From: Bacteroidota bacterium | Lineage (GTDB): Bacteria > Bacteroidota > Bacteroidia > Chitinophagales > LD1 | DNA: 57,290 nucleotides | Assembly: GCA_026391075.1 (NCBI GenBank) | Contig: JAPLES010000004.1 | Location: 1 to 57,290 of the forward strand | Direction of reading: 5' to 3' | Shown: one piece after another, positions 42,555-51,327 of the stretch | Layout: every line of letters starts with the position of its first letter | Numbering within the stretch: the stretch's first letter is position 1 | Position numbers and translations under genes: made by a program | Notes under the pieces: model-generated | Told to the model about the DNA's origin: nothing | The model's input: only the letters and a program-made list of their open reading frames with translations | Database searches by the model: none

Positions 42555-43538
42555 TCACGCACCCAGACTCACCATCTCCGGCATAGGCACAGTATCGTAT
42601 TCACCCACCTTGGTTAAGTCCATTACCACTCTGCCCTTTTCATTAATAGAAAACGGCTTGCGGAATTTTGCCCCCCAAACAAACTGGTCAACCATAAACG
42701 AATGGCGGCTGTAGATGGTTTGCGAAAACACATCATCAAATCCTTTTACGAGCACAAAAATTTCTACATCCATGGCTTTAATTTCTTCGAGCGTTTTTCC
42801 ATACAATACACTTTCTTCATCAATAGGGTGATTCAAAACCCAGTTGGTTGGGAACATCATAATTTTATCTACCTGCAAACTCACCTGACGAAAATTGCGG
42901 AACGCATTGCCGTTGTCGTCAACATCTACCCAGCTTATGTTCACGCGTGCTTCCATATCCATCAAAGTGGTTTCGAGTTCATTCGCTATCATAAACTGCA
43001 TGCCAGTGGCCCCTGCGTAAGGAGCTATCAAAATATTCTCGCTGTATTTAATTCGCGAAATGGGTTTAGAGAAACGGCCGTAAAGTGTGCCCGTTGCTAA
43101 AGCAAAAGTCATTAAGCCAATGAACGCTTCGAGTGTAGCGAGAAAATTGGCAAACTCTCCAACAGGGTGAATTCCTCCATAACCAACCGTAGTAAACGAT
43201 TGTGCCGAAAAGAAAAAACAATAGAGCCATTGCGTAAACGCATCGTTACCCCTCATGCCATCGAGTTGTTCAATGCCTACAAGAAAATATGCCGAAGCAA
43301 AAAGCACATTCATTACTCCATAAAAACCAAACACCACCATCCAATAGCGCGACCATGAAGTCGAAATTACCCAATGGTAAGGATTGAAATTGCCTAGAAA
43401 CCTTCCGGTTCTGCGCTCCATGTTGTAGCTGCCGTCTGCGTTAATTGTGCGCTGTCTTCCTTTGCTGCCGCTGCGGTCGAGCCCAATGTCTTCTCCCGCT
43501 CTCATGCGGTCAATAAATTTTCTTGTTCTGCTTGCCAT
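42555..43538 (-). CDS. Inward-rectifier potassium channel (KirBac family)
   Basis: This 327-residue protein has the KirBac layout: a cytoplasmic N-terminus with a slide-helix region (FNPYHWVISTSWSRYWMVVF), outer helix TM1 (about 65-87), pore helix and K+ selectivity filter TVGYG at residues 117-121 in SFTTVGYGGIHP, and inner helix TM2 (about 130-150, ATLEAFIGLMTFALATGTLY). A C-terminal immunoglobulin-like cytoplasmic domain follows (SENILIAPYAGATGMQFMIA; WVLNHPIDEESVLYGKTLEE). It forms tetramers and passes K+ across the inner membrane. Gating ligands are not evident. Together with the TMEM175-type gene it gives two unrelated K+ channel families in one window. Confidence 0.93.
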   Translation of the reverse strand: MASRTRKFIDRMRAGEDIGLDRSGSKGRQRTINADGSYNMERRTGRFLGNFNPYHWVISTSWSRYWMVVFGFYGVMNVLFASAYFLVGIEQLDGMRGNDAFTQWLYCFFFSAQSFTTVGYGGIHPVGEFANFLATLEAFIGLMTFALATGTLYGRFSKPISRIKYSENILIAPYAGATGMQFMIANELETTLMDMEARVNISWVDVDDNGNAFRNFRQVSLQVDKIMMFPTNWVLNHPIDEESVLYGKTLEEIKAMDVEIFVLVKGFDDVFSQTIYSRHSFMVDQFVWGAKFRKPFSINEKGRVVMDLTKVGEYDTVPMPEMVSLGA

Positions 43539-43699
43539 AGGCTTTTTATAATTTCTGAAATCTAAAATATAAATGGAACGCTTATACTCATTTATATGCT
43601 GATGAAGATGATTCTAAAATCATTTTAAATAACGATGATAATGACAAAAAGCGTTCTATCTCTTTGTTTTAAATTCGTGTTATTTGTGACTAAGAAAAA

Positions 43700-46204
43700 A
43701 TGAAAACAGAATATAAAATAGCAGATGTTGTAAAGGCAGTTGGAGGCAAATTGCTATCGCAGAATAAAAAGGAAACTTCCATTCACGAATTGTTGCTCGA
43801 TTCGCGCAAACTGATTCATCCCGCACAAACTTTGTTTTTTGCTTTAGGCGGAATGAAGTTAGATGGACATACCTATATCGAAGAACTTTACAAAAAAGGC
43901 GTTCGCAATTTTGTAGTTACCAAAGAACCAAGCACCGAAACTTTTCCCGATGCGAATTTTGTATTGGTGAAAGATGCAGTTACCGCGCTACAAAAATTGA
44001 CTAGCGCTCATCGTAGCAAATTTCAGTTGCCTGTAATTGCTATCACGGGCAGCAACGGAAAAACTGTGGTGAAGGAATGGCTATATCAATTACTCCACGA
44101 AGATTACCACATTGTTCGAAGCCCGAAGAGTTACAATTCGCAGATAGGTGTTCCGCTTTCGTTGTGGTTAATCAATAACGAAAACACGCTCGGCATTTTC
44201 GAAGCCGGAATTTCAGAAGCAGGTGAAATGCAGAAACTCGAAAAAATTATTCACCCCACCATTGGCGTATTCACGAACGTAGGCGAAGCGCACAACGAAG
44301 GATTTTTAAGCATTCGCCACAAAACAAAAGAGAAACTCAATCTTTTTGTAAATGCAGAAATTCTGATTTACTGCAAAGACTATCCCGACATCAATCAAAG
44401 CCTTGGAGAAATAAATGCACTGCGCGATAAACCGCAGAGCGTAATGAGCTGGAGCATGAGTGCCGAAGCCGATGTGCAGGTAACGAGCGTGTTGCACAAA
44501 AACAATCATTCGTTCATTACCTGTGTCTATCAAAACAAAGAACTCGAATTTGAAATTCCTTTTTCGGATAAAGCGAGTGTAGAAAACGCGATTCACTGTG
44601 CGTGTGTCATGCTGTATTTGAAATGCGAATTCTCAATCATTCGCGAGCGCATGAAACATCTTTCGCGAATTGCCATGCGTTTGGAATTGAAAGATGCCAT
44701 CAACAACTGCTCGCTTATTAACGACACTTACAATTCCGACATCGGCTCACTAAAAATTGCAATTGATTTTCTGAAACAGCAGAATCAGCATCCGAAGAAG
44801 ACGGTAATTCTCTCCGACATTCTGCAAAGCGGTAGAGGCGAAATAGATTTGTATCAGGAAGTAGCGAACCTGCTCGAAGAATGCAAAGTGAATCGCCTGA
44901 TAGGAATAGGCACTTCGCTTAACCGCCAGAAAAAACTGTTTGAAAAAAATGAGTCACTGCAATTCGAATCGTATGAAAGCACCGAAGATTTTTTGAAGAA
45001 TCTTGATTCGTCAAGTTTTAACAACGAAGTTATTTTACTCAAGGGCGCGCGCAGATTTCGGTTCGAAGTAATTGGAAAGTTTTTAGAAAAGAAAGCACAT
45101 GAAACCGTTCTCGAAATAAACCTCAATGCGCTTACGCATAATCTCAAAGTTTATCAATCACTGCTAAAACCTGAAACCAAAATAATGGCAATGGTAAAAG
45201 CATTCAGCTACGGCAGCGGAAGTTTTGAAATAGCGAACACACTTCAATTCAATCGTGTTGATTATCTGGCAGTGGCGTATGCCGATGAGGGAATTGAATT
45301 GCGCAAAAACGGAATCACGCTTCCCATTATGGTTATGAATCCCGAGCTAAGAAGTTTTGAAGCGATGATTCAATACAATCTTGAACCCGAAATTTATTCG
45401 CTTAATCTTTTTGATAAATTTACCGAAGTGCTTGCGCTTCTTCGAAATGGCGATGATGGCAAATACAAAATTCATATTGAGTTAGAAACCGGAATGAACC
45501 GCTTGGGTTTCAGCAAAGAAGAAATTCCGGAACTCATCGAACGCATCAGACCAAATCATCAATTACAAATAGCTTCGGTGTTTTCTCACTTGGCTGCAAG
45601 CGAAGACAAAGCGTATGATGATTTCACCAAAGAGCAAATCAAAAATTTCGAAGCGATGAGCAAATTGATCTGCGATGAGTTCGATTACAAAATTCTTCGC
45701 CATATTTTAAACAGCAACGGAATCACACGCCACACCAAAGCGCAGTTCGATATGGTGCGTCTCGGCATTGGTTTGTATGGCATTGATTCTTCGGAGAAAG
45801 TAAATACAAAGCTGCTTCCTGTTTCTACACTCAAAACAACCATATCACAAATCAAGCACGTAAAGAAAGGCGACACCGTTGGCTATGGCAGAGTTGGAAA
45901 AGTTTCGAAAGACAAAACGATTGCTACAGTCGGCATTGGTTATGCCGATGGATTAAGCCGCAAACTCTCCGACAAAAACGGGCGCATGCTGGTAAACGGA
46001 AAACTAGTTCCCATTATCGGCAATGTGTGCATGGACATGACTATGCTCGACATAACCGGCACAGAAGCCAACGAAGGGGATGAAGTAATTGTGTTTGGAA
46101 ATAATCCAAGTGTGGAAGAAGTGGCTGAAGCCGCAGAGACAATTGCTTATGAAATTCTCACCGGAATTTCTGGAAGAGTGAAGCGTGTTTATTTTCAGGA
46201 GTAA
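43700..46204 (+). CDS. Bifunctional MurF ligase / alanine racemase
   Basis: The 834 residues fuse two peptidoglycan enzymes. Residues 1 to about 460 form MurF (UDP-MurNAc-tripeptide:D-Ala-D-Ala ligase), with the ATP loop ITGSNGKTVVKEWLYQLL near 115-132, SYNSQIGVPLSLWLI, and the C-terminal domain LINDTYNSDIGSLKIAIDFL. From about 468 a PLP-dependent alanine racemase follows: LEINLNALTHNLKVYQSLLK, the PLP-lysine segment MAMVKAFSYGSGSFEIAN (about residue 495), and the late blocks VGYGRVGKVSKDKTIATVGI and VPIIGNVCMDMTMLDITGTE. The fusion links D-Ala production to its use and is known in Bacteroidota. The stop abuts the convergent DUF4286 stop. Confidence 0.95.
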   Translation: MKTEYKIADVVKAVGGKLLSQNKKETSIHELLLDSRKLIHPAQTLFFALGGMKLDGHTYIEELYKKGVRNFVVTKEPSTETFPDANFVLVKDAVTALQKLTSAHRSKFQLPVIAITGSNGKTVVKEWLYQLLHEDYHIVRSPKSYNSQIGVPLSLWLINNENTLGIFEAGISEAGEMQKLEKIIHPTIGVFTNVGEAHNEGFLSIRHKTKEKLNLFVNAEILIYCKDYPDINQSLGEINALRDKPQSVMSWSMSAEADVQVTSVLHKNNHSFITCVYQNKELEFEIPFSDKASVENAIHCACVMLYLKCEFSIIRERMKHLSRIAMRLELKDAINNCSLINDTYNSDIGSLKIAIDFLKQQNQHPKKTVILSDILQSGRGEIDLYQEVANLLEECKVNRLIGIGTSLNRQKKLFEKNESLQFESYESTEDFLKNLDSSSFNNEVILLKGARRFRFEVIGKFLEKKAHETVLEINLNALTHNLKVYQSLLKPETKIMAMVKAFSYGSGSFEIANTLQFNRVDYLAVAYADEGIELRKNGITLPIMVMNPELRSFEAMIQYNLEPEIYSLNLFDKFTEVLALLRNGDDGKYKIHIELETGMNRLGFSKEEIPELIERIRPNHQLQIASVFSHLAASEDKAYDDFTKEQIKNFEAMSKLICDEFDYKILRHILNSNGITRHTKAQFDMVRLGIGLYGIDSSEKVNTKLLPVSTLKTTISQIKHVKKGDTVGYGRVGKVSKDKTIATVGIGYADGLSRKLSDKNGRMLVNGKLVPIIGNVCMDMTMLDITGTEANEGDEVIVFGNNPSVEEVAEAAETIAYEILTGISGRVKRVYFQE

Positions 46205-46507
46205 CTAAACTTCCTTCAGTAAAGTTCTGAACGCAGTAAACTTTCCGGGAAACATATCCAACCCCTCTTTTTTCAAACGCTCTGCATGATGCTCTTTGTA
46301 ATCGAAGTAGCTTGAAATGTCGTTAGCAAAATATTGAAAGGCATAAGTGATACCATCCGTTGTATTCTCTTCGAGCACACGATAAAGTTTGCTCTCCACA
46401 AAACATCCTGTCTCCATCACGCGAGGAATATGTTCCTCTTTCATCCACCTCAACCATAGGTCGTGAACATCCAAATCAATCTTTACCGTTACGTTGTAGA
46501 GTATCAT
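46205..46507 (-). CDS. DUF4286-family protein
   Basis: This 100-residue cytoplasmic protein has MILYNVTVKIDLDVHDLWLR followed by WMKEEHIPRVMETGCFVESK, which I recognise as the DUF4286 pattern: an antibiotic-biosynthesis-monooxygenase-like ferredoxin fold of unknown role. It lies 3 bp downstream of the TPR gene on the same strand, so they probably share a transcript. Its stop codon touches that of murF-alr with no spacer. Confidence 0.8.
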   Translation of the reverse strand: MILYNVTVKIDLDVHDLWLRWMKEEHIPRVMETGCFVESKLYRVLEENTTDGITYAFQYFANDISSYFDYKEHHAERLKKEGLDMFPGKFTAFRTLLKEV

Positions 46508-46510
46508 ATT

Positions 46511-48328
46511 CTATTCTGAAATTTTATCTCCGCGCAACAGGCGGTATCTTTTTCTTGCATCAATCACGAGCAACGAACTGTTGTAGTTCGTGATAATGGA
46601 TTTGTAAAGTTCCATCGCCTTGTCTTTGTTGTTCAAATGCTCTTCTTCAATTTCCGCCAATAAAAAAGTTGCATCATCTCCTTTCAAATCTTCTTTGTAG
46701 TTTTTGATAATGCTCTCGAGCAACGGAACGGCTTTTTCAAATTCTTTGCGCTTCACATAAATCTGCGCTTGCGAATATTCAATGTCATCACCTAAAGCAT
46801 GATTCGGAAACAAATAAGTAATAGTATCTAACAAGCTTCTCGCCTGTTCATCTTTGTTTTGGAACAAAAGCAATTCAGCGCGCGCATACATCATCAGCGG
46901 AGTTTCGGTGGTGTCCATTCCTAAATTGTCAATGATAAAAACCGAAAGATTAATCGCATCGTTCGAAATTAATTCACTGGTTGAACTCTTCAACGCTTCC
47001 AATTGTGTTTGTGCCCATTCAAAATCACCAATGTAGTAAGCACGTTTTGCGTTGCGGTAGCGTGCATCTTCACCCAACGGAGAATCCTTTTCATCCTTAT
47101 CTACCTGTGAGTAAAGCAGGGTTGATTCCCACACATCACCACCAATCAAAAGAAAATCGCCCAACGAAAGTTTCACTTGATTTTTCAATTGCTGATTTAC
47201 ACCGGGCATAGCAATCAACTCTTCGCAAAGCGCTGAAGCACTATCCAAATCGTGCAGATAAAATCCTTCGAGGTCCGCCAACTCTTTCATGCTCTGTGAC
47301 GTTCTGAAATTTCTTCCGTTTTCGTTGATGAAAGATTGGTAATCATTTTTCAACGCCACTAAATCTTCGCGCGTAATATTGATGTTCTTCGAAATTTTTT
47401 CCTTTCGGCAAGCGAGCAGTTCTGTTCGCGCCATAAAATACATGGCACTGTTGCTTCCTTTATTCACCACATATTCAAATCCTGCAATGGCATTGGTGTA
47501 ATCGCCTTCGGTTTGTGCCATACGCGCAATGTTCAACACTCGAAAACCGTTTTCGTTCTTGCGTTTGTCCAGCGCTTTCATTTGTACCAGCGCTCCTTCA
47601 AAATCTTTGTTTTGAATATAAACCCAGGTGAGCAAGTCAATATAATCTTCGTTCGAAGAGTTCTTCTGCACCTTGGCATACAACTGCGTTTCCATTTCCG
47701 CTAACAACGCTTCTTCATTGCGCGAAGTCTGAACAATATTTTTTACGAGCTGCGAATTTTGTGGATGCGTTTCTAAGTTGAGCAAATAATATTTCACTGC
47801 GATCGCAAAATCTCCCTTGCCTAAATAAGCGGCAGCAAGTTCATTGCTGAAATAGGTTTCGTCTTTTACAATTCTATTTCCCTTTTCATAAACAGCAATT
47901 ACATAATCAAACAAGTGATACGTTTCAAACGCATTAGCCAATCCGCGAATGGCAGGTTCATTTGGTTTTAAATCTTTGAGCGCACGGTCGTATTGTTCGT
48001 TCGCTTTTTCAGCATTGGGAACCTGCGAATAAATATAGCCGAGGTCAACCACATACTGCTGAACGCCCTCAAACTTTTTGATTTGCCTGCGCACCACTTT
48101 TTCTAAATCATCAAACTTTTTTAGCGTGAGGTAGCATTTGTAAAGTGGTGTGTAGAATTTTACATCGTAGTTGTTTTTCTCCCACAAACCCTGATAGAGT
48201 TCCGCTGCCTTGTCATATTCTCCATTGCTCAAATAACTTTTGGCAAGCGTTTCATCTCTGCCCGGCTGCGAATAGCCAACGTTGGAAAGCATAACACCAA
48301 AAACAAGAAATGACAAAATCCTCTTCAT
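46511..48328 (-). CDS. Exported tetratricopeptide-repeat protein
   Basis: This 605-residue protein starts with a signal peptide (MKRILSFLVFGVMLSNVGYS, likely cleavage after GYS). The rest is helical repeats of TPR type: AKSYLSNGEYDKAAELYQGL, IYSQVPNAEKANEQYDRALK, AAYLGKGDFAIAVKYYLLNL, YIQNKDFEGALVQMKALDKR and AQIYVKRKEFEKAVPLLESI. About 12-14 repeats are likely. Such periplasmic or outer-membrane TPR scaffolds mediate protein contacts; the partner is unknown. It is followed 3 bp later by the DUF4286 gene and is divergent from the Nfu gene. Confidence 0.85.
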   Translation of the reverse strand: MKRILSFLVFGVMLSNVGYSQPGRDETLAKSYLSNGEYDKAAELYQGLWEKNNYDVKFYTPLYKCYLTLKKFDDLEKVVRRQIKKFEGVQQYVVDLGYIYSQVPNAEKANEQYDRALKDLKPNEPAIRGLANAFETYHLFDYVIAVYEKGNRIVKDETYFSNELAAAYLGKGDFAIAVKYYLLNLETHPQNSQLVKNIVQTSRNEEALLAEMETQLYAKVQKNSSNEDYIDLLTWVYIQNKDFEGALVQMKALDKRKNENGFRVLNIARMAQTEGDYTNAIAGFEYVVNKGSNSAMYFMARTELLACRKEKISKNINITREDLVALKNDYQSFINENGRNFRTSQSMKELADLEGFYLHDLDSASALCEELIAMPGVNQQLKNQVKLSLGDFLLIGGDVWESTLLYSQVDKDEKDSPLGEDARYRNAKRAYYIGDFEWAQTQLEALKSSTSELISNDAINLSVFIIDNLGMDTTETPLMMYARAELLLFQNKDEQARSLLDTITYLFPNHALGDDIEYSQAQIYVKRKEFEKAVPLLESIIKNYKEDLKGDDATFLLAEIEEEHLNNKDKAMELYKSIITNYNSSLLVIDARKRYRLLRGDKISE

Positions 48329-48409
48329 TAAAAGTGAAAGTAAAAAGTTGTTATCAATATAGGCAGAGTTTTAAGAAATGTTGTTGCTTTGCAGTTCAAT
48401 TTAATATAC

Positions 48410-48997
48410 ATGACCGCAGAAACTATCATTGACATCTATACCGAAATGACTCCGAACCCTGAGAGTTTGAAATTTGTGACCGACCGTCATATCCTTCCAA
48501 ACTTTCAACTGGATTTTAAAACGAAAGAGTTAGCTGCTGGTTCTGAACTGGCAAAAACTCTTTTTGAAATTCCGTTTGTGAATGGAGTTTTTATCGCAAA
48601 CAACTTTGTAACCATCACCAAAAATCCCGAATACGATTGGTTCGAAATTACTCCTGAATTGAAAGATGCGGTAAAGCAATTTTTGCAAAGCGGAAAGAAA
48701 CCCGTGGATGATGCGCTGTTTCCTAAAGACGTTTTGCAGGAACAAAAATCGGAAGGTGCAAATCAAGACCCAGAATCAAAAATCAAAGAGCTACTCGACA
48801 AATATGTAAAGCCCGCTGTGCAGGGAGATGGTGGACACATCGAATTCAAATCATTTGAAAACGGAACGGTTACGCTTTCTCTTCAAGGCTCATGCAGCAG
48901 TTGCCCTTCTTCAACGCTTACACTTAAATCAGGCATTGAAGGTTTGTTGAAGCGCATGGTGCCTGAAGTAGAAGAAGTGGTTGCGGAAGCCGAGTAA
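48410..48997 (+). CDS. Nfu-type iron-sulfur cluster carrier protein
   Basis: The 195 residues (from ATG 48410) have an N-terminal Nfu_N domain (EMTPNPESLKFVTDRHIL; IPFVNGVFIANNFVTITKNP) and a C-terminal NifU-like domain (KYVKPAVQGDGGHIEFKSFE). The cluster-binding CxxC is Cys162-SS-Cys165, in GSCSSCPSSTLTLKSG. Nfu proteins receive Fe-S clusters from the assembly scaffold and pass them to target enzymes. A TTG seven codons upstream (48389) is an unlikely start. It is followed by a small perfect terminator, so it is probably monocistronic. Confidence 0.93.
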   Translation: MTAETIIDIYTEMTPNPESLKFVTDRHILPNFQLDFKTKELAAGSELAKTLFEIPFVNGVFIANNFVTITKNPEYDWFEITPELKDAVKQFLQSGKKPVDDALFPKDVLQEQKSEGANQDPESKIKELLDKYVKPAVQGDGGHIEFKSFENGTVTLSLQGSCSSCPSSTLTLKSGIEGLLKRMVPEVEEVVAEAE

Positions 48998-49024
48998 ACC
49001 CAACAAAGACTAAACAAAGAATAC

Positions 49025-49050
49025 AGGATTGCATAGTGCAATCCTTTTTT
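49025..49050 (+). terminator. Intrinsic terminator of the Nfu gene
   Basis: AGGATTGCA (49025-49033) and TGCAATCCT (49037-49045) form a perfect 9-bp stem with a 3-nt loop and a T-run after it. Confidence 0.85.
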
Positions 49051-49073
49051 ATTTTTAGGAAACATTTTTTCAA

Positions 49074-51323
49074 TTGAAAAAATATCTCAACAAACTTCCT
49101 CTTCTTTTAATTTTCCTCATTGCTGTTGCACTCAGTATTAAGAGTTTTCGTGAGCCCGATTTGTGGTGGCAGATACGAACAGGTGAATGGATTCTCGAAC
49201 ATCACCAAATTCCTAAACAGGATATTTTCAGTTACACTTTTGCCGGTAAAGAATGGATTAACGTAAAGTGGGGAAGTGAAGTTCTCTTCGCCATTGTCAC
49301 AAAACTTTCGGGACCCGAAAGTGTTTTCATCATTCAGGCAATTGTTTCCTGCTTGCTTGTGTTCTTTCTAATAAAGATTGCGAAGACAAAATCAAATCTC
49401 TCTTTGAGCATTGCGCTCATTCTCTCGCTCGTAGCTATTGAATACCGAATAATCGGTCGCCCCGAAATGTTCAGTCATTTGTTCGTAGTTGTGTTTTTGT
49501 TTTTTCATCTGCGGCACAGAAATGATCCTTCGAACAAAATCTTCTGGTTGATTTCTCTGCAAATCCTTTGGACAAATCTTCACGAAGCATACGGAACCGG
49601 AATTGTTATCACCGGGATATTTTTTGTGGGAGCTTGGTTGGAATATTTCTTATCAAAGAAAAAAATTGCTTTCAGTGTCAATGAATTTCCGAAAGCGATT
49701 TCGATTTTGCTTCCTCTGCAAATTCTATCGCTTGTTGTAAATCCGAATGGCATAAAATTGATTACCCAGCCACTCGCCATTCTCGGACAGGTGTATGAAA
49801 ATAAATTTACGATGGAGCTGTACGATTTCCGCTCTCCGAGTTATTGGGTGTGGAATGTGTATTGGGAAATTGGAGTATTGGTGATAGGGGCATTGGGTGT
49901 GTTTCTCTATTTCAAAACTTTAAAAACAAAGTCGAATCGTTTCAAACTGTTTGTTGAACAATTTGGTTTGGGTTATTTGATTGCCTTGGTTGCGTTTTTT
50001 TATTTGGCTGCAACTGCTTACCGCAATATTGTCTTTATCGTTTTGGTTTTCTTTCCATTGCTTGTTTTCGGAATTGATTATTTGTTGAACAAAATTTCTT
50101 TGGTCAAAAAACACCCTCTTGTATTTTATATTGTCTCAAGTCTATTGTCTATCCTCTTGTATCTCTCAGTTGTTTCAAACAAGTATTATGAATGGACAGA
50201 TAGCCGCGACCGTTTTGGTTTGGAGGTTCTCTCTACTTTAAATGCCAGCGGAGCCGCTGATTTTGTTTTGCAAAATAAAATTCACGGTAAGTGTTTTAGC
50301 GACTATCTCACTTCTTCTTATTTACTCTGGCGGTTACAACCCGATTTCAAAACTTTTATTGATCTGCGGGACTTAGATGTTTTTCCTTCAGACTTTTTCG
50401 GAACATTTTTTTCTGCTACTGCTATTCCCGATTCGTTTGAACGATTAGATACGCAGTATCATTTTGATTATGTGATTCTGTATCGTCCCAACAATCCGAT
50501 TCACAACTACCTCTACAACGAAAGCAATTACAAACTTGCCTTTGCAGACCCAGTGGCTATGGTTTATGTAAAAAAGAATTCTGCTACCGATTCATCTGTT
50601 ATGAATTTTACCCCTTCAAAACCAATTGCGGTTTCGTTCGTGGCAACCGCTGTCAACAAAATTCTGAATCCTTTTTATTCGGCTTACGATTATTCTTCGG
50701 TTGATTACAATCTCATTGGCTCAAGTTATAGCGTAAGTGTAAATCAATTGGATGCCGCTGAAGAATTTTTGAAACGCTCTGCTGCTCATCCAATAGAGAG
50801 TTACAAAACCAATGAGATGTTTGGCGAACTTTATTTTCACAGGGCAATGGCAAGTGCAGATGCAAATTCGAAGAACCAATATCTCATTACTGCACAAAAT
50901 TATTTTCAGCAATCGCTAAATGAAAAAGATGATTTTGCTGATACCTATCTTGGTTTTGGGGCTTCATTTTTTGAACAAAAAAATTATACAAAAGCATTGG
51001 AAACATTTGAAAGCTGTTTGCAACGCGACCACAACAATCGCAACGCCTGCATCTATGCAGGTGAGTGTTGTTCGTTCTATATCAACCAAAACAACAGCGA
51101 GTCGCCACAATATTTAGAGCGGGCACTTACTTATTTTAATAAAGCAGATAAACTTCAACCCGGAACTCCATTTGTAATGTTTAATCTCGGGCTTCTTTAT
51201 TTCAGAAAAAATGATTGCACTTCTTCACTCAAATATTTGAAAGATGTTGCAGTAATGCCAGGAGTAAGCGATGAACAACGAAGTATCGCAAAAAACTGTT
51301 TGCAAAAATGTGGCGGCTTATAA
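49074..51323 (+). CDS. Polytopic membrane protein with C-terminal TPR repeats
   Basis: The 749-residue protein has roughly ten hydrophobic segments in residues 1-375, for example LPLLLIFLIAVALSIKSF, LSLSIALILSLVAIE and VFYIVSSLLSILLYLSVVS. A conserved-looking early loop, EPDLWWQIRTGEWILEHHQI, has an acidic residue after the first helix, as in GT-C glycosyltransferase-like membrane enzymes. Residues ~400-540 form a soluble domain (CFSDYLTSSYLLWRLQPDFK) and ~560-749 carry TPR repeats (GASFFEQKNYTKALETFESC). It may be a lipid-linked sugar transferase, but that is inference. The start is TTG at 49074; no ATG is available nearby and the signal-anchor begins immediately. Confidence 0.72.
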   Translation: MKKYLNKLPLLLIFLIAVALSIKSFREPDLWWQIRTGEWILEHHQIPKQDIFSYTFAGKEWINVKWGSEVLFAIVTKLSGPESVFIIQAIVSCLLVFFLIKIAKTKSNLSLSIALILSLVAIEYRIIGRPEMFSHLFVVVFLFFHLRHRNDPSNKIFWLISLQILWTNLHEAYGTGIVITGIFFVGAWLEYFLSKKKIAFSVNEFPKAISILLPLQILSLVVNPNGIKLITQPLAILGQVYENKFTMELYDFRSPSYWVWNVYWEIGVLVIGALGVFLYFKTLKTKSNRFKLFVEQFGLGYLIALVAFFYLAATAYRNIVFIVLVFFPLLVFGIDYLLNKISLVKKHPLVFYIVSSLLSILLYLSVVSNKYYEWTDSRDRFGLEVLSTLNASGAADFVLQNKIHGKCFSDYLTSSYLLWRLQPDFKTFIDLRDLDVFPSDFFGTFFSATAIPDSFERLDTQYHFDYVILYRPNNPIHNYLYNESNYKLAFADPVAMVYVKKNSATDSSVMNFTPSKPIAVSFVATAVNKILNPFYSAYDYSSVDYNLIGSSYSVSVNQLDAAEEFLKRSAAHPIESYKTNEMFGELYFHRAMASADANSKNQYLITAQNYFQQSLNEKDDFADTYLGFGASFFEQKNYTKALETFESCLQRDHNNRNACIYAGECCSFYINQNNSESPQYLERALTYFNKADKLQPGTPFVMFNLGLLYFRKNDCTSSLKYLKDVAVMPGVSDEQRSIAKNCLQKCGGL

Positions 51324-51327
51324 TTCC

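Noticed and set aside
43700-46204. MurF-alanine racemase fusion as a new gene fusion or assembly artefact
   Set aside because: This bifunctional protein is already known from Bacteroidota and the frame is continuous.
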